Of a DNA stretch of 64,000 nt, positions 30,358 through 43,658 are shown one piece after another; positions within the stretch are counted from its first letter, which is position 1, and each line of letters opens with the position of its first letter. The stretch is from an uncultured Coriobacteriaceae bacterium (GTDB lineage Bacteria > Actinomycetota > Coriobacteriia > Coriobacteriales > Atopobiaceae), in the NCBI GenBank assembly GCA_902779675.1, contig CACZCK010000014.1, positions 1-64,000 of the forward strand, in the 5' to 3' direction. Position numbers and translations under genes: made by a program. The notes under the pieces are model-generated. The model was not told where the DNA came from, did not search any database, and was given only the letters and a program-made list of their open reading frames with translations.

Positions 30358-30395
30358 ACGGCTTTGGAGGAATCCCTCCGTGTGTAGAGCTAAGA

Positions 30396-30420
30396 AAATC
30401 TGATACAAACACACTTAGAT
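30396..30420 (+). promoter_or_regulatory. shared heat-shock element upstream of clpB
   Basis: AAATCT (30396-30401), ten bases, CACTTAGAT (30412-30420), 77 bp before the clpB ATG. The 14 bases ending in this AAATCT (30388-30401) also recur at 36314-36327 upstream of hsp20. Confidence 0.75.
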
Positions 30421-30496
30421 GTGCATACCTTCTGGCGCCTGCGGGAACAATGAGCCTTGAACACATCGAGGCAACTCCGGCCAGAAGGAGGCAGAC

Positions 30497-33151
<2,655 letters not shown>

Positions 33152-33175
33152 GGTCTCGATAGATACGCAAAGCCT

Positions 33176-33211
33176 AGCGGCCCCGCACCTTGCTCGAGGT
33201 GCGGGGCCGCT
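33176..33211 (+). terminator. clpB terminator stem
   Basis: A perfect 15-bp stem (33176-33190 with 33197-33211) with a 6-nt loop. Its right arm overlaps the left arm of the next hairpin, so the two stems are mutually exclusive. Confidence 0.75.
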
Positions 33212-33248
33212 GACTCAAAAGGGATACTCCCCCTTTGAGTCAGCGGCC
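33205..33248. repeat. dispersed hairpin family, site 2
   Basis: Stem formed by GGCCGCTGACTC and its complement around a core that, on the minus strand, reads CAAAGGGGGAGTATCCCTTT. The core is nearly identical to those at 39405 and 53200, while the flanking stem sequence here is shared with the clpB terminator. Confidence 0.75.
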
Positions 33249-33292
33249 CTTGTAGGGGTCATGGCAGCTCAGGCACGTTGTTGGCCTTGCTC

Positions 33293-33298
33293 TATAAT
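33293..33298 (+). promoter_or_regulatory. candidate -10 of the PASTA protein gene
   Basis: A perfect TATAAT lies 35 bp before the ATG and upstream of a CGGAGGAA ribosome-binding site. The -35 is unclear. Confidence 0.5.
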
Positions 33299-33332
33299 GG
33301 GTGCATCTGTAGCTCAAACGGAGGAACCGACC

Positions 33333-35252
33333 ATGAGATGTCCCCACTGCGGAACCGACAATGCCGACGACGTCCTCGTCTGTGCTTCCTGCGGTGCGAG
33401 CCTCGAGGGCGGGGTGACCGACGCCGACGTCGACGCGCTGATGGATCAGCTGCCCACGGTGGTGGCGCAGCGGGTCGAGGAGCGCACGCGTCATCTGAGC
33501 GAGGCCCTTGCCGAGGAGACCCAGCTGCTCGACGACGCTGGGGAGACCAAGCTGATAGAGGATGCAGCAGAGACCCAGCTGCTCGTTGATGGCGACGAGA
33601 CCGTGCTCGTGGAGCCGTCGGCGGAGGAGGATGACGCGGGCGAGTCTGAACCCGACGAGCCGGCGGGCGACCTCACCGAGCCGGGCATCATCCCCGTCGA
33701 CGCCACTATTTTGCGCCCACGGGCCAAGCAGACCGACGACGACTACCTGTACGTGCGCAACACGCGCGACTACGACCACGATGCGCAATCCGTCAACGTG
33801 GCCGCGTCCAGCGATCGGTTTGCCACCTTGCGTGAGGAGCGACCCAAGCGCGAGGGCCGCCGCGATCCGTACGCCCGCAGCGCGCGCAAAGGGGACGTTC
33901 TGGGCGAGGGCAACAGCCGCAGCAAGCTGAGACCTCTGCTTGCGTTGCTGCTGGTGATACTGGTGCTGGGCGGCGGCGGAGGCGTGCTGACCTACGGCAT
34001 GGAGCTGTGGGGCGGCAAGTCCGTACCCGGCACGGTGGGCGAGTCGCAGGCCAACGCCGAGGCGATGCTCAGCGACAAGGGCTTTGAGGTAAACGTGCAG
34101 GCAGAGCCTGCCGACGATGCCATCGGCAAGGTGCTCTCGCAAGACCCCGAGGCGGGCACGCGCCTGCCCGAGGGCAGCGAGGTGACCATCGTCGTGGCAA
34201 CTAACCGCACCATTCCCGAGGTCGTTGGCCTGTCGGAGGAGGAGGCGCGCGCCAAGCTTGCCGAGGCTGGTGCCGAGCGCATCGAGACCAAGGTGGTCTC
34301 CTCGAGCGAGGCCGAGGGTACCGTCTTGGAGGTGAGTCCCGGTGCGGGCGAGCCGTTTGTCTCGCGCAGCATCGTCACGCTCACGGTGGCTGGGCCCTAC
34401 ATCGTGCCCGACGTGGTGGGCAAGAAGGAGGGCGACGCCGTGGACGCGGTCAAGGCGGCCGGTCTCACGCCCGAGGTCAGCTACATCACCTCCGATAAGA
34501 CCGTGCGCACGGTGGTCGAGACCTCGCCGGCAGCTGGCGAGGCAGTGGGGGAGGGCTCTACGGTCCAGCTCAAGGTTTCCTCGCCGTTCCCGACCGACCC
34601 GATGCACCTGGCGGAGTTTTTTGGGCACTCGTCCCAGGACGTCGACACCTATCTCCAGAAGCAGGGCTACTCCTTTGGCAAGGGGTTCGTCGACTCGTAC
34701 GGCAACGCCATCGCCACCTATGAGTCGGACCAGAAGGGCAAGTTCGTGTTCTCGTCGCAGCCCTACGTGCGCGACCTCGCGCTACCCAAGGACGGCTCGT
34801 CCAACGTGCTGTCGACGGGCGTGCCTCTGGCGGGCGTGCGCCTCGAGCTGGCCGGCTCCGATCTTCCCTCCGGATACGACGAGAAAGCCGTCAAGGAGCT
34901 GATGGAGCGCTGCAAGTTTGAGGGGCTGAGTGAGACCATCACGCGCCAGACCATCTCGAGCGGTAACAGGCAGACCACGGCCGAGTTCATCACGGCCAGC
35001 GGCAAGATGGGCGACCTCATCTGGACGGTCGCGCTGGTGGGCAACGAGTCCACTCGCCGCGGCGTGGTGACGTGCGCCAAGGAAGGACTCTACTCGTCGT
35101 CTACGCTCGAGCCTTTTGGCGGTAGCGTGGCCGAGCTCGTGGCCTATCAGGAGGCCTACAAGCCGTCCGAGTTCCAGCCCAAGCAGGAAGAGAAGAAGGA
35201 CGAGAATAAGGACGGAGAGGAGAAGAAGGAGGGTGAGGAGCATGCCAACTGA
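33333..35252 (+). CDS. zinc-ribbon/PASTA transmembrane protein
   Basis: A 639-aa protein. C3, C6, C17 and C20 form an N-terminal zinc ribbon. Residues 61-95 hold four tandem nine-residue units, each with ETxL/V (T63, T72, T81, T90). One transmembrane helix spans about 200-220. About three PASTA domains follow (230-425; VPxVxG-type motifs), then a C-terminal domain and a Lys/Glu-rich tail. PASTA repeats usually bind muropeptides on kinases; here there is no kinase domain, so this may be the sensor or target of a separate kinase such as the one at 14556. The start at 33333 is set by its ribosome-binding site. Confidence 0.85.
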   Translation: MRCPHCGTDNADDVLVCASCGASLEGGVTDADVDALMDQLPTVVAQRVEERTRHLSEALAEETQLLDDAGETKLIEDAAETQLLVDGDETVLVEPSAEEDDAGESEPDEPAGDLTEPGIIPVDATILRPRAKQTDDDYLYVRNTRDYDHDAQSVNVAASSDRFATLREERPKREGRRDPYARSARKGDVLGEGNSRSKLRPLLALLLVILVLGGGGGVLTYGMELWGGKSVPGTVGESQANAEAMLSDKGFEVNVQAEPADDAIGKVLSQDPEAGTRLPEGSEVTIVVATNRTIPEVVGLSEEEARAKLAEAGAERIETKVVSSSEAEGTVLEVSPGAGEPFVSRSIVTLTVAGPYIVPDVVGKKEGDAVDAVKAAGLTPEVSYITSDKTVRTVVETSPAAGEAVGEGSTVQLKVSSPFPTDPMHLAEFFGHSSQDVDTYLQKQGYSFGKGFVDSYGNAIATYESDQKGKFVFSSQPYVRDLALPKDGSSNVLSTGVPLAGVRLELAGSDLPSGYDEKAVKELMERCKFEGLSETITRQTISSGNRQTTAEFITASGKMGDLIWTVALVGNESTRRGVVTCAKEGLYSSSTLEPFGGSVAELVAYQEAYKPSEFQPKQEEKKDENKDGEEKKEGEEHAN

Positions 35253-35418
35253 TGCCCGAGAGCAAGGCAGGCTGCCCAAGGAGCCCCCACAGCCGCGCGT
35301 GCGCGACGCGGAGGCGGCGTATCTGCGCGCCGAGAACGAGGACGACGACGGCTACGATCCCTACTCCGACCGCCCGGCTCGCCCCGAGCCGCTCTTCGAG
35401 CGCGACCCGTGGAACTAG
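35242..35418 (+). CDS. 58-aa acidic protein coupled to the PASTA gene
   Basis: The ATG at 35242 overlaps the PASTA gene stop (ATGCCAACTGA) and has GTGAGGAG just upstream. The product is 58 aa, hydrophilic, Pro/Asp/Arg-rich (EDDDGYDPYSDRP), with no membrane segment or recognised domain. A terminator follows. Translation is supported by the ribosome-binding site and overlap only; function unknown. Confidence 0.55.
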   Translation: MPTDAREQGRLPKEPPQPRVRDAEAAYLRAENEDDDGYDPYSDRPARPEPLFERDPWN

Positions 35419-35448
35419 GAAGCTAGCCAAGGACTGCTAACAACAAGA

Positions 35449-35474
35449 GAGGCCCCGCCAGCCGGCGGGGCCTC
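35449..35474. terminator. stem-loop between convergent genes
   Basis: A perfect 11-bp GC stem (35449-35459 with 35464-35474) with a 4-nt loop between the plus-strand PASTA pair and the minus-strand gene at 35503. Confidence 0.75.
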
Positions 35475-35502
35475 GAACATGCGTGGGCGTGGTAAGCGGA
35501 TC

Positions 35503-36099
35503 CTAGCCAAGAAGCTGCTGCATCATGTTCCAGAGGAACATGGCGGCGAGCACCAGCAGCAGCACCACCACGAACAACGCCAGCACCGAGTTGCGGCGAC
35601 GCGCGCGCTCGCGTGAGGCAAAGATGCTGCGACGACCCTTGGGAATCTCGAGGTACTGGCCATAGCGCGTGCTGTTCTTGACGCGCGACATGTCGCTGCG
35701 GGCGCGACGGTAGGCCATGCCCGACAGCGGCGTGGCGCCACCAACGCTGATGTTGGAGTCATGGGTATAGGTGGCGGAAGACTCGCTGTCCTCGGCGGTG
35801 AGGTCGTCGAGGGTACCCTGGCTGCGGTGCGGCGTGCGCTTGCGCACGTAGCGGGGCGCCGCCGGGGCGGATGCGGTGCTGAATGCCATGTCGGAGCTGC
35901 TCTCGTCCGTCAGCGGCGCCGACGAGATGGAGCCGGTTGACGAGGCGATCATGGGAATGGAGCCCGTGCCCGAGAGAAGGTCCTCGTTGTAGCTGGTGGA
36001 GGTACCCGTCTCCTCTACGGAGGGGATATCGGCGGCCGACAGCGTCCTGCGCCCTGCCGCGTGAGAGGGAGTCTGACGTTTGCTGTCGAGATCGTCCAT
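35503..36099 (-). CDS. tail-anchored membrane protein, unknown function
   Basis: A 198-aa protein with a Ser/Thr-rich, low-complexity N-terminal region, a basic stretch (RSIFASRERARRRN) and one C-terminal transmembrane helix (about 172-192). The topology is N-in with a tail anchor. GGAGG lies before the ATG. No family recognised. The many Ser/Thr residues make it a possible kinase target, which is speculation. It is divergent from hsp20. Confidence 0.65.
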   Translation of the reverse strand: MDDLDSKRQTPSHAAGRRTLSAADIPSVEETGTSTSYNEDLLSGTGSIPMIASSTGSISSAPLTDESSSDMAFSTASAPAAPRYVRKRTPHRSQGTLDDLTAEDSESSATYTHDSNISVGGATPLSGMAYRRARSDMSRVKNSTRYGQYLEIPKGRRSIFASRERARRRNSVLALFVVVLLLVLAAMFLWNMMQQLLG

Positions 36100-36273
36100 G
36101 GGACCTCCGGAGCGTGGTTTTCGTACGTTCGGTGACTCATTCTAGACCAGCGCCTGCAAATGCGCGGGCATTTTGCCTGATACGAAAGAAAAAGTGACGC
36201 ATTTATGCGCATGCGACTGTCCGCGTGGGGCGACCCTGCGGTGCCGGATGTGTTGTCCTGCGGGCGACAGGAC

Positions 36274-36298
36274 AAATCTTATAGAAGCACACTTAGAT
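36274..36298 (+). promoter_or_regulatory. shared heat-shock element upstream of hsp20
   Basis: AAATCT (36274-36279), ten bases, CACTTAGAT (36290-36298), about 126 bp before the hsp20 ATG, with the same spacing as at dnaK and clpB. Confidence 0.75.
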
Positions 36299-36313
36299 TT
36301 GATGAGCGTGTGA

Positions 36314-36327
36314 AGCTAAGAAAATCT
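36314..36327 (+). promoter_or_regulatory. second partial heat-shock box upstream of hsp20
   Basis: AGCTAAGAAAATCT is identical to 30388-30401 in the clpB leader. The CACTTAGAT half is missing here; instead GTATAAAAC follows, which may be the -10. Confidence 0.6.
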
Positions 36328-36423
36328 TGGTTCAAGTGTATAAAACAAGCGTGGAGGGGAACAAAAGAGAGTGACACCCGGAACGCCCCAGGAGGCGTTC
36401 ATTGCAAGACGAAGGAGTACATC

Positions 36424-36855
36424 ATGGCAAGCATGATTCCGTACAGCAACTACGAGCGCGCCCTGCGCAGGCAGTTCCCCTTTGACATGTTCGACGATTT
36501 CTTTGCCTCGCCGCTGACCGCCGTCAACGCCAACGACGCCTTCAAGATGGACGTCGAGGACTCCGGTAACGCCTATGTCATCACCGCGCACCTCGCAGGC
36601 GTCAAGCGCGACGAGATCGACGTCGAGCTCAACGAGGGTCGCCTCTCCATCTCGGTCAACAAGGTCGAGTCCGAGGAGGAGCAGAACAAGAACTACCTGC
36701 ACAAGGAGACCAACGCTTGGAGCGCCTCGCGCGGCGTGTACCTCAAGGATGCCGCGACCGAGGGTCTGTCGGCCAAGCTCGAGGGCGGCGTGCTGACCAT
36801 CAACGTCCCCAAGCAGGACGAGAAGGCCAACGTCACCAAGGTCTCCATCGACTAG
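36424..36855 (+). CDS. small heat-shock protein Hsp20
   Basis: A 143-aa alpha-crystallin-domain protein. The core (DAFKMDVEDSGNAYVITAHL...LNEGRLSISV) and the GGVLTINVPK strand near the C-terminus are characteristic. The usual C-terminal I-x-I/V motif is weak. It acts as an ATP-independent holdase. GAAGGAG precedes the ATG; a long leader carries one full and one partial heat-shock element. Confidence 0.95.
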   Translation: MASMIPYSNYERALRRQFPFDMFDDFFASPLTAVNANDAFKMDVEDSGNAYVITAHLAGVKRDEIDVELNEGRLSISVNKVESEEEQNKNYLHKETNAWSASRGVYLKDAATEGLSAKLEGGVLTINVPKQDEKANVTKVSID

Positions 36856-36884
36856 CGCAGACCGCAGACAACACGGCATGCACG

Positions 36885-36908
36885 GGAGGCGTCCTTTGGG
36901 GCGCCTCC
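36885..36908 (+). terminator. hsp20 terminator
   Basis: A 7-bp GC stem (36885-36891 with 36902-36908) followed by TTCTTT. Confidence 0.65.
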
Positions 36909-36940
36909 TTCTTTGCGTGCGTCCCGCAGGTGATGCTTCG

Positions 36941-36965
36941 CACAAAAGGGACAGTCCCTTTTGTG
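36941..36965. repeat. dispersed hairpin family, site 3
   Basis: Stem CACAAAAGGGA with its perfect complement around a 3-nt loop, between the convergent hsp20 and MBL genes. Confidence 0.75.
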
Positions 36966-36972
36966 TGAGCTG

Positions 36973-37749
36973 CTACCAGATGACCAGCGGCTCGGCCCGG
37001 CTTCCCAGTAGCACCTCCGCACGGTCCTGCACGGCCTGCCTGAGGGCCTCGGCAGCCAGCTCGGGCAGGTTGTTCTTCTCGGAGATGTGCATGCCCACCA
37101 CGGTCTCGGTCTCGTCGGTAAGCAGCTGTGGCAATGCCTCCGCTGCCTGAACGTTGGAGAGGTGACCGCTGTTGCCGCCCACGCGCGCCTTGAGGAAGGG
37201 CGGATAGGGACCGGTGGCCAGCATGTGCGGGTCGTGGTTGGCCTCTATGCCCAGCACGCGGCAGCCGCGGAGCGCCTGCAGTGCGGGCTGGGTGAGGTAG
37301 CCCGTGTCGGTGGCCCAGGCGATGGCGTCGGCCACCTTGCCCTGCTCGCGCACTTCGAAGCGGAAGCACATGGGGTCGGACACGTCGTGGGAGGTGGGGA
37401 AGGCCTGTATGCTCATGCCGCCCAGCTCGAGGCTGCAGCTATGGCTCACACAAGTGAAGGGCAGGCGTTCGAGATGCGTGCGGGCGGTTGCCGTGCCCTG
37501 GGTGGCGTAGAGGGGGCCGTCAAAGTGCTTGGCGATTACGGAGAGCCCGCTGGTGTGGTCGCTGTGCTCGTGGGTCACCAGCACCGCGCACACGCGGCTC
37601 AGATCGCACGACACCAACTCGGCCCGGCGGTGCAGCTCGCGCCGCGAGAGGCCACAGTCTACCAGCACCGAACCGGTGGGCCCCTCCACTACGGCGGCGT
37701 TGCCCTTGGACCCGCTGGCCAGTATGAACAGGTGCATGCGAGGCGTCAT
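36973..37749 (-). CDS. MBL-fold metallo-hydrolase (YycJ/WalJ-like)
   Basis: A 258-aa metallo-beta-lactamase-fold protein. H60-E-H62-S-D64-H65 is the metal motif, SGSKGN near the N-terminus matches YycJ-type proteins, and FPTSHDVSDP and GNSGHLSN supply later ligands. YycJ homologues are linked to the WalRK cell-wall system and may be nucleases, but walRK is not nearby. GAGGAGGGC precedes the ATG. It stands alone, convergent with hsp20. Confidence 0.85.
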   Translation of the reverse strand: MTPRMHLFILASGSKGNAAVVEGPTGSVLVDCGLSRRELHRRAELVSCDLSRVCAVLVTHEHSDHTSGLSVIAKHFDGPLYATQGTATARTHLERLPFTCVSHSCSLELGGMSIQAFPTSHDVSDPMCFRFEVREQGKVADAIAWATDTGYLTQPALQALRGCRVLGIEANHDPHMLATGPYPPFLKARVGGNSGHLSNVQAAEALPQLLTDETETVVGMHISEKNNLPELAAEALRQAVQDRAEVLLGSRAEPLVIW

Positions 37750-37888
37750 GTGCCCTCCTCGGTCGACGACCCGCTTAGGGTATCACGTTGCCGCGACGGC
37801 AACGGCGTGCTGGCGGGTGCCCGCCGCGCATGGCGGTGGGGGCATCTGGTACCATCCATCAGACAGGAGCGAGAGCAAGGAGGCGCGC

Positions 37889-39400
37889 GTGCCGAGCGTC
37901 ATGCGCAGATATGCAGGTGGCGAGGGTCGTTTTGAGCGTCCCTCGGGCAAGGGAGACCCAGATCTGGGCGGTCCGGTGGTGCTGATGGTGTCGGGCGGCG
38001 CCGACTCGACGGCGCTGCTGGTGTTGGCTGCCACCTCCAAGCTCGACATCGACGACGGTCGCGGCACGGCGCGTATCGCACGCGAGCGCCTGCATGTGCT
38101 TCACGTCAACCACTGCCTGCGCGGGCTTGACGCCGAGGAGGACGAGGAGTTTGTCCGCGAGCTGGCCGATCGCTATGGCATTCCCTGCACCGTGCGTCGT
38201 GTGGACGTGGCTGCCCTTGCGCGCGAGCGTGGTGAGGCGGCCTTGGGTAACGTGGAGAACGCGGGGCGCGAGGTGCGCTATGCCGCTGCGGCAGAGCTCG
38301 CCAACCAATTGGCCGAGCAGGCGGGGTTGCCGCGCTCGTCGGCGCGCATCCTCACCGCGCACACTGCCGACGACCGCGCCGAGACCTTCTTCATGAACGC
38401 CATCCGGGGTACGGGCCCGTCGGGCCTCTCGTCTATCCCGCGACGCCGCAACCGCATCGTGCGCCCACTCATCGACATGACCCATGACCAGCTGTGCGAC
38501 CTGCTGCGTATGCGCGGCATCGTGTGGCGCGAGGACGACACCAACCACGACACGCGCTATCTGCGCGCTTACGTGCGTCACGAGATCATGCCCGTGGCGC
38601 GGCGTCGCAACCAGCGCGTCTCGGCAAGCCTTGCCACTACCTGCGACATCCTGTCGGACGAGGACGCATTCCTCAATCAGCTGGCCTCCAAGGCCTATCG
38701 CGACCTGGTGCGCCGCGAGGGCGAGGGCATGGTGGCCCTCGACGCGGCGCGTCTGGCGGCCAGCGAGGTGGCGCTTGCCCGCCGCGTGGTGCGCAAGGCG
38801 CTGCTGGCCATCTGCCCTGGTGCTCGGCTCGAGGCGCGCCATGTGGCGCAGGTGCTCATGCTGGTGGCTGCGGGCCACGGCTCATGCACGGTGCCCGTCG
38901 ACGTGGACGTACGTGTGGAGTTTGGCCTGCTCATCGTGCGCGCGAGCGGTTCTGAGCATACGGGCGTCTCGTCGTGGTTGGAGGTGCCGGGCCGCCTCGC
39001 GCTGGATGCCGGACGCGCGCTGGTAGCGCGACTGGTGGGGGTGCCCGCCGGCTCGCGCGCGCCCGACGTGGCTCGCGCGCATGGCCGCGAGTGGGAAGAG
39101 CAGTCGGTGCTGCTCGATGCGACCGCCTCGGGTGTGGACCCGGTGCAGGGCGGCAGGCTGTGGGTCGACGCCGTACAGCCGGGAGACGTGTTGTGCCCCC
39201 TCGGCATGCACGGCCAGTCCAAGAAGCTCTCCGACCTGCTGGCTGAGGCACACGTGCCCGTGGCCGAGCGCGCCGAAGTGCCGGTGGTGCGTACCTCTGC
39301 GACGGGTGCGGTGGTCTGGGTGGCGGGCATCCGCGCCGATGAGCGCGCCCGTGTCACGGCCGACACGCGCGTCATGCTCGAGCTCACCCTCGAGGCCTAG
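37889..39400 (+). CDS. tilS: tRNA(Ile)-lysidine synthetase TilS
   Basis: A 503-aa N-type ATP-pyrophosphatase. SGGADST (35-41) is the PP-loop, HVNHCLRG and LTAHTADDRAET are further conserved blocks, and a C-terminal TilS domain (QPGDVLCPLGMHGQSKKLSDL) is present. It makes lysidine at C34 of tRNA-Ile(CAU), an essential step. The GTG at 37889 is taken because AAGGAGG ends five bases upstream. The order tilS-hpt-ftsH is widely conserved in bacteria and holds here. Confidence 0.95.
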   Translation: MPSVMRRYAGGEGRFERPSGKGDPDLGGPVVLMVSGGADSTALLVLAATSKLDIDDGRGTARIARERLHVLHVNHCLRGLDAEEDEEFVRELADRYGIPCTVRRVDVAALARERGEAALGNVENAGREVRYAAAAELANQLAEQAGLPRSSARILTAHTADDRAETFFMNAIRGTGPSGLSSIPRRRNRIVRPLIDMTHDQLCDLLRMRGIVWREDDTNHDTRYLRAYVRHEIMPVARRRNQRVSASLATTCDILSDEDAFLNQLASKAYRDLVRREGEGMVALDAARLAASEVALARRVVRKALLAICPGARLEARHVAQVLMLVAAGHGSCTVPVDVDVRVEFGLLIVRASGSEHTGVSSWLEVPGRLALDAGRALVARLVGVPAGSRAPDVARAHGREWEEQSVLLDATASGVDPVQGGRLWVDAVQPGDVLCPLGMHGQSKKLSDLLAEAHVPVAERAEVPVVRTSATGAVVWVAGIRADERARVTADTRVMLELTLEA

Positions 39401-39404
39401 CCGT

Positions 39405-39439
39405 ATTGACTCAAAGGGGAGTATCCCTTCTGAGTCAAT
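39405..39439. repeat. dispersed hairpin family, site 4 (inside tilS-hpt)
   Basis: ATTGACTCA and its complement flank the core CAAAGGGGAGTATCCCTT. The core matches site 5 (53200), while the flanks differ but stay complementary. It sits directly after the tilS stop. Confidence 0.75.
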
Positions 39440-39501
39440 CGTTCCCATCTGTCGCATTGGTGCCGACGCCCCTGCGTGGCCTGTGACCTCTGGCCTTGCG
39501 A

Positions 39502-39507
39502 TACAAT
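39502..39507 (+). promoter_or_regulatory. candidate -10 of hpt
   Basis: TACAAT lies 45 bp before the hpt ATG, after the hairpin, suggesting hpt-ftsH has its own promoter. The -35 is unclear. Confidence 0.4.
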
Positions 39508-39551
39508 AAGAGGTTGTGGGAAAGCGTAGCAAGACCTGGCGAGGAGGCCGC

Positions 39552-40103
39552 ATGAGCGAGCAGCTGCATCCCGACATCGAGAGCATCGTCCTGAGCGAGC
39601 AGGACATCAAGGACATCGTCGCACGTCTGGGTGCCGAGATCTCCATCGACTATGCCGACAAGAACCCGCTGATCGTGGCTGTTCTGCGCGGCGCGTTTGT
39701 TTTCATGGCCGACCTCGTGCGCGCCGTCACCGTGCCCTGCACGGTCGATTTCATGGCCGTCTCCAGCTACGGCACGGGCGTCAAGAGTTCGGGTGAGGTG
39801 CGCATCGTCAAGGACCTCGACACCAAGATCGAGGGCCGTCATGTGATCATCGCTGAGGACATCCTCGACTCTGGCCTCACCCTGTCGTACCTGATGCGCC
39901 TGCTGGAGGAGCGCCACCCGGCCTCCATCCGCATCTGCGCCTTCTCCGTCAAGGACGTGCCGGGCAAGAAGCCGGCCGTGGCCCCCACCTATGTGGGCAC
40001 CCACGTGGCCGACAACTTTATTGTGGGCTACGGCCTCGACTACGCCGAGCACTACCGCAACCTGCCCTACGTGGGCATTCTCAAGCCCGAGGTGTACAGC
40101 TAG
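39552..40103 (+). CDS. hpt: hypoxanthine phosphoribosyltransferase
   Basis: A 183-aa type I phosphoribosyltransferase. The PRPP loop IIAEDILDSGLTL, the flexible-loop region SSYGTGVKSSGEVR and the purine-site VGYGLDYAEHYRNLPYVG fit Hpt. It salvages hypoxanthine and guanine to IMP and GMP. The ATG at 39552 follows GAGGAGG. It lies between tilS and ftsH as in many genomes. Confidence 0.95.
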   Translation: MSEQLHPDIESIVLSEQDIKDIVARLGAEISIDYADKNPLIVAVLRGAFVFMADLVRAVTVPCTVDFMAVSSYGTGVKSSGEVRIVKDLDTKIEGRHVIIAEDILDSGLTLSYLMRLLEERHPASIRICAFSVKDVPGKKPAVAPTYVGTHVADNFIVGYGLDYAEHYRNLPYVGILKPEVYS

Positions 40104-40193
40104 GCGCACGCGCGCCATCGGTCGCGCATGTGGGCTCCGCGTGCGCGCATCCCGTCCCCCGCGGGCGGGCCAACCAAGCAAGGAGATAGCTTC

Positions 40194-42131
<1,938 letters not shown>

Positions 42132-42161
42132 CCGGCGACTAGGAGCTCCCTAAGGAAGCAT

Positions 42162-42200
42162 GCCACGGAACGGTCCTCCGCTCCGTGGCTTTTTCTTCTT
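42162..42200 (+). terminator. ftsH terminator
   Basis: A 12-bp stem with one mismatch (42162-42173 with 42178-42189), a 4-nt loop, and TTTTTCTTCTT directly after. A textbook intrinsic terminator. Confidence 0.9.
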
Positions 42201-42269
42201 CTCTGGGCCTTCGCGCCACAGGCGCCGACTCTTTCACAGGTGCGAAACCACGCCACGACGCTCCGCGCG

Positions 42270-42275
42270 TACAAT
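42270..42275 (+). promoter_or_regulatory. candidate -10 of the aminotransferase gene
   Basis: TACAAT 27 bp before the ATG, upstream of its GAGGAGC ribosome-binding site and just after the ftsH terminator. Confidence 0.45.
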
Positions 42276-42302
42276 GGCAACACACATCGAGAGGAGCTTT
42301 CC

Positions 42303-43487
42303 ATGGCCATCAACGAGAAGAGCTACGCATACGGCGCGGCAAAGTCGTCCATCCGCGAGATTGCCGCATACGGCGCGGCGCGCAAGGCGCAGGTTGGCGC
42401 CGAGAACGTCTACGACTTCAGTCTCGGCAACCCCTCCATTCCCGCGCCCGATGCCGTGCGCGCGTCGCTCGCCCGCAGCCTCGAGCTGCCGCCCACGCAG
42501 CTGCACGGATACACCCCGGCTGCTGGCCTGCCCTCCGCGCGCGAGGCCGTGGCCAAGTCGCTCAACCGTCGCTTTGGCACCTCCTACGGCCCTGGCGACC
42601 TGTACCTGACCTGCGGAGCCGCCGCATCGCTTTCCATCAGCTTCCATGCGCTGGTCAACCCCGGCGACGAGGTCATCGTGATCGCGCCGTACTTCCCCGA
42701 GTACCGCGTGTGGATCGAAACCTCCGGGGCCACCTGCGTCGAGGTCATGGCCGACACCGCCACGTTCCAGATCGATACCGAGGCCGTGGCTGCCGCCATC
42801 AACGAGCACACCAAGGCCGTGGTCATCAACTCGCCCAACAACCCGGTGGGCTCGGTCTACTCGGCCGCCAACCTGCAGGCGCTAGCCGACGTGCTTCATG
42901 GGCGCGAGGCCGAGCTGGGCACCAGCATCTACCTCATTGCCGACGAGCCCTACCGTGAGATCGTGTACGGCGACGACGTGCCGTGGGTGCCGTCCATCTA
43001 TGACCGCACGATCGTGTGCTACTCCTACTCCAAGAGCCTCAGCCTGCCGGGCGAGCGCATAGGCTGGGTGCTGGTGCCCGACACCAACCCCGACCACGAC
43101 TCGCTGGTGCTGGCCGTTGCCGGCGCCGGCCGCAAGCTGGGCTTCGTGTGCGCCCCGGCCATCTTCCAGCGCGTGCTCATGGACTGCGTAGACGAGCCGA
43201 GCGACGTGGAGGCCTATGCCCGCAACCGCGTGGCGCTGACCGAGGGCCTGAGCAAGTTGGGCTACGAGTACATTGAGCCGCAGGGTGCCTTCTACCTGTG
43301 GGTCAAGGCGCTCGAGCCCGACGCCGAGGCGTTCTTTGAGAAGTGCAAGGAGCTCGACCTGCTGCCCGTGCCGTCCGACAGCTTTGGCTGCCCGGGCTGG
43401 ATCCGCATCGGCTACTGCGTGAGCTACGAGACCATCGTCAACTCCATGCCCGCATGGGCCAAGCTCAAGGCCCAGTACGAGGCTTAG
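42303..43487 (+). CDS. class I/II PLP-dependent aminotransferase
   Basis: A 394-aa fold-type I aminotransferase. INSPNNPVG holds the conserved Asn, ADEPYREIVYG the conserved Asp and Tyr, and SYSKSLSLPGERIGW the PLP lysine; CPGWIRIGYC near the end holds the carboxylate-binding Arg. It resembles aspartate/aromatic aminotransferases, but the substrate is not certain. It lies between its own -10 and a strong terminator, so it is monocistronic. Confidence 0.9.
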   Translation: MAINEKSYAYGAAKSSIREIAAYGAARKAQVGAENVYDFSLGNPSIPAPDAVRASLARSLELPPTQLHGYTPAAGLPSAREAVAKSLNRRFGTSYGPGDLYLTCGAAASLSISFHALVNPGDEVIVIAPYFPEYRVWIETSGATCVEVMADTATFQIDTEAVAAAINEHTKAVVINSPNNPVGSVYSAANLQALADVLHGREAELGTSIYLIADEPYREIVYGDDVPWVPSIYDRTIVCYSYSKSLSLPGERIGWVLVPDTNPDHDSLVLAVAGAGRKLGFVCAPAIFQRVLMDCVDEPSDVEAYARNRVALTEGLSKLGYEYIEPQGAFYLWVKALEPDAEAFFEKCKELDLLPVPSDSFGCPGWIRIGYCVSYETIVNSMPAWAKLKAQYEA

Positions 43488-43509
43488 GGTCCGCAAAATG
43501 TCCGTGCCA

Positions 43510-43555
43510 GGGGCGCCCTCGTCGGGACGGCTGTTCTGACGAGGGCGCCCCTTCT
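43510..43555 (+). terminator. aminotransferase terminator
   Basis: A perfect 14-bp stem (43510-43523 with 43538-43551) with a 14-nt loop and a short TTCT tail. Confidence 0.75.
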
Positions 43556-43658
43556 GCATGGCTCTTTGTCGTACACTGCTGTGCGAGCGACCCGCACCAA
43601 TGGGGCTGCCCCTTTTGGCACGAGCAGCCCGGACTCGCACAACCCGAAGGAGTAGGCG

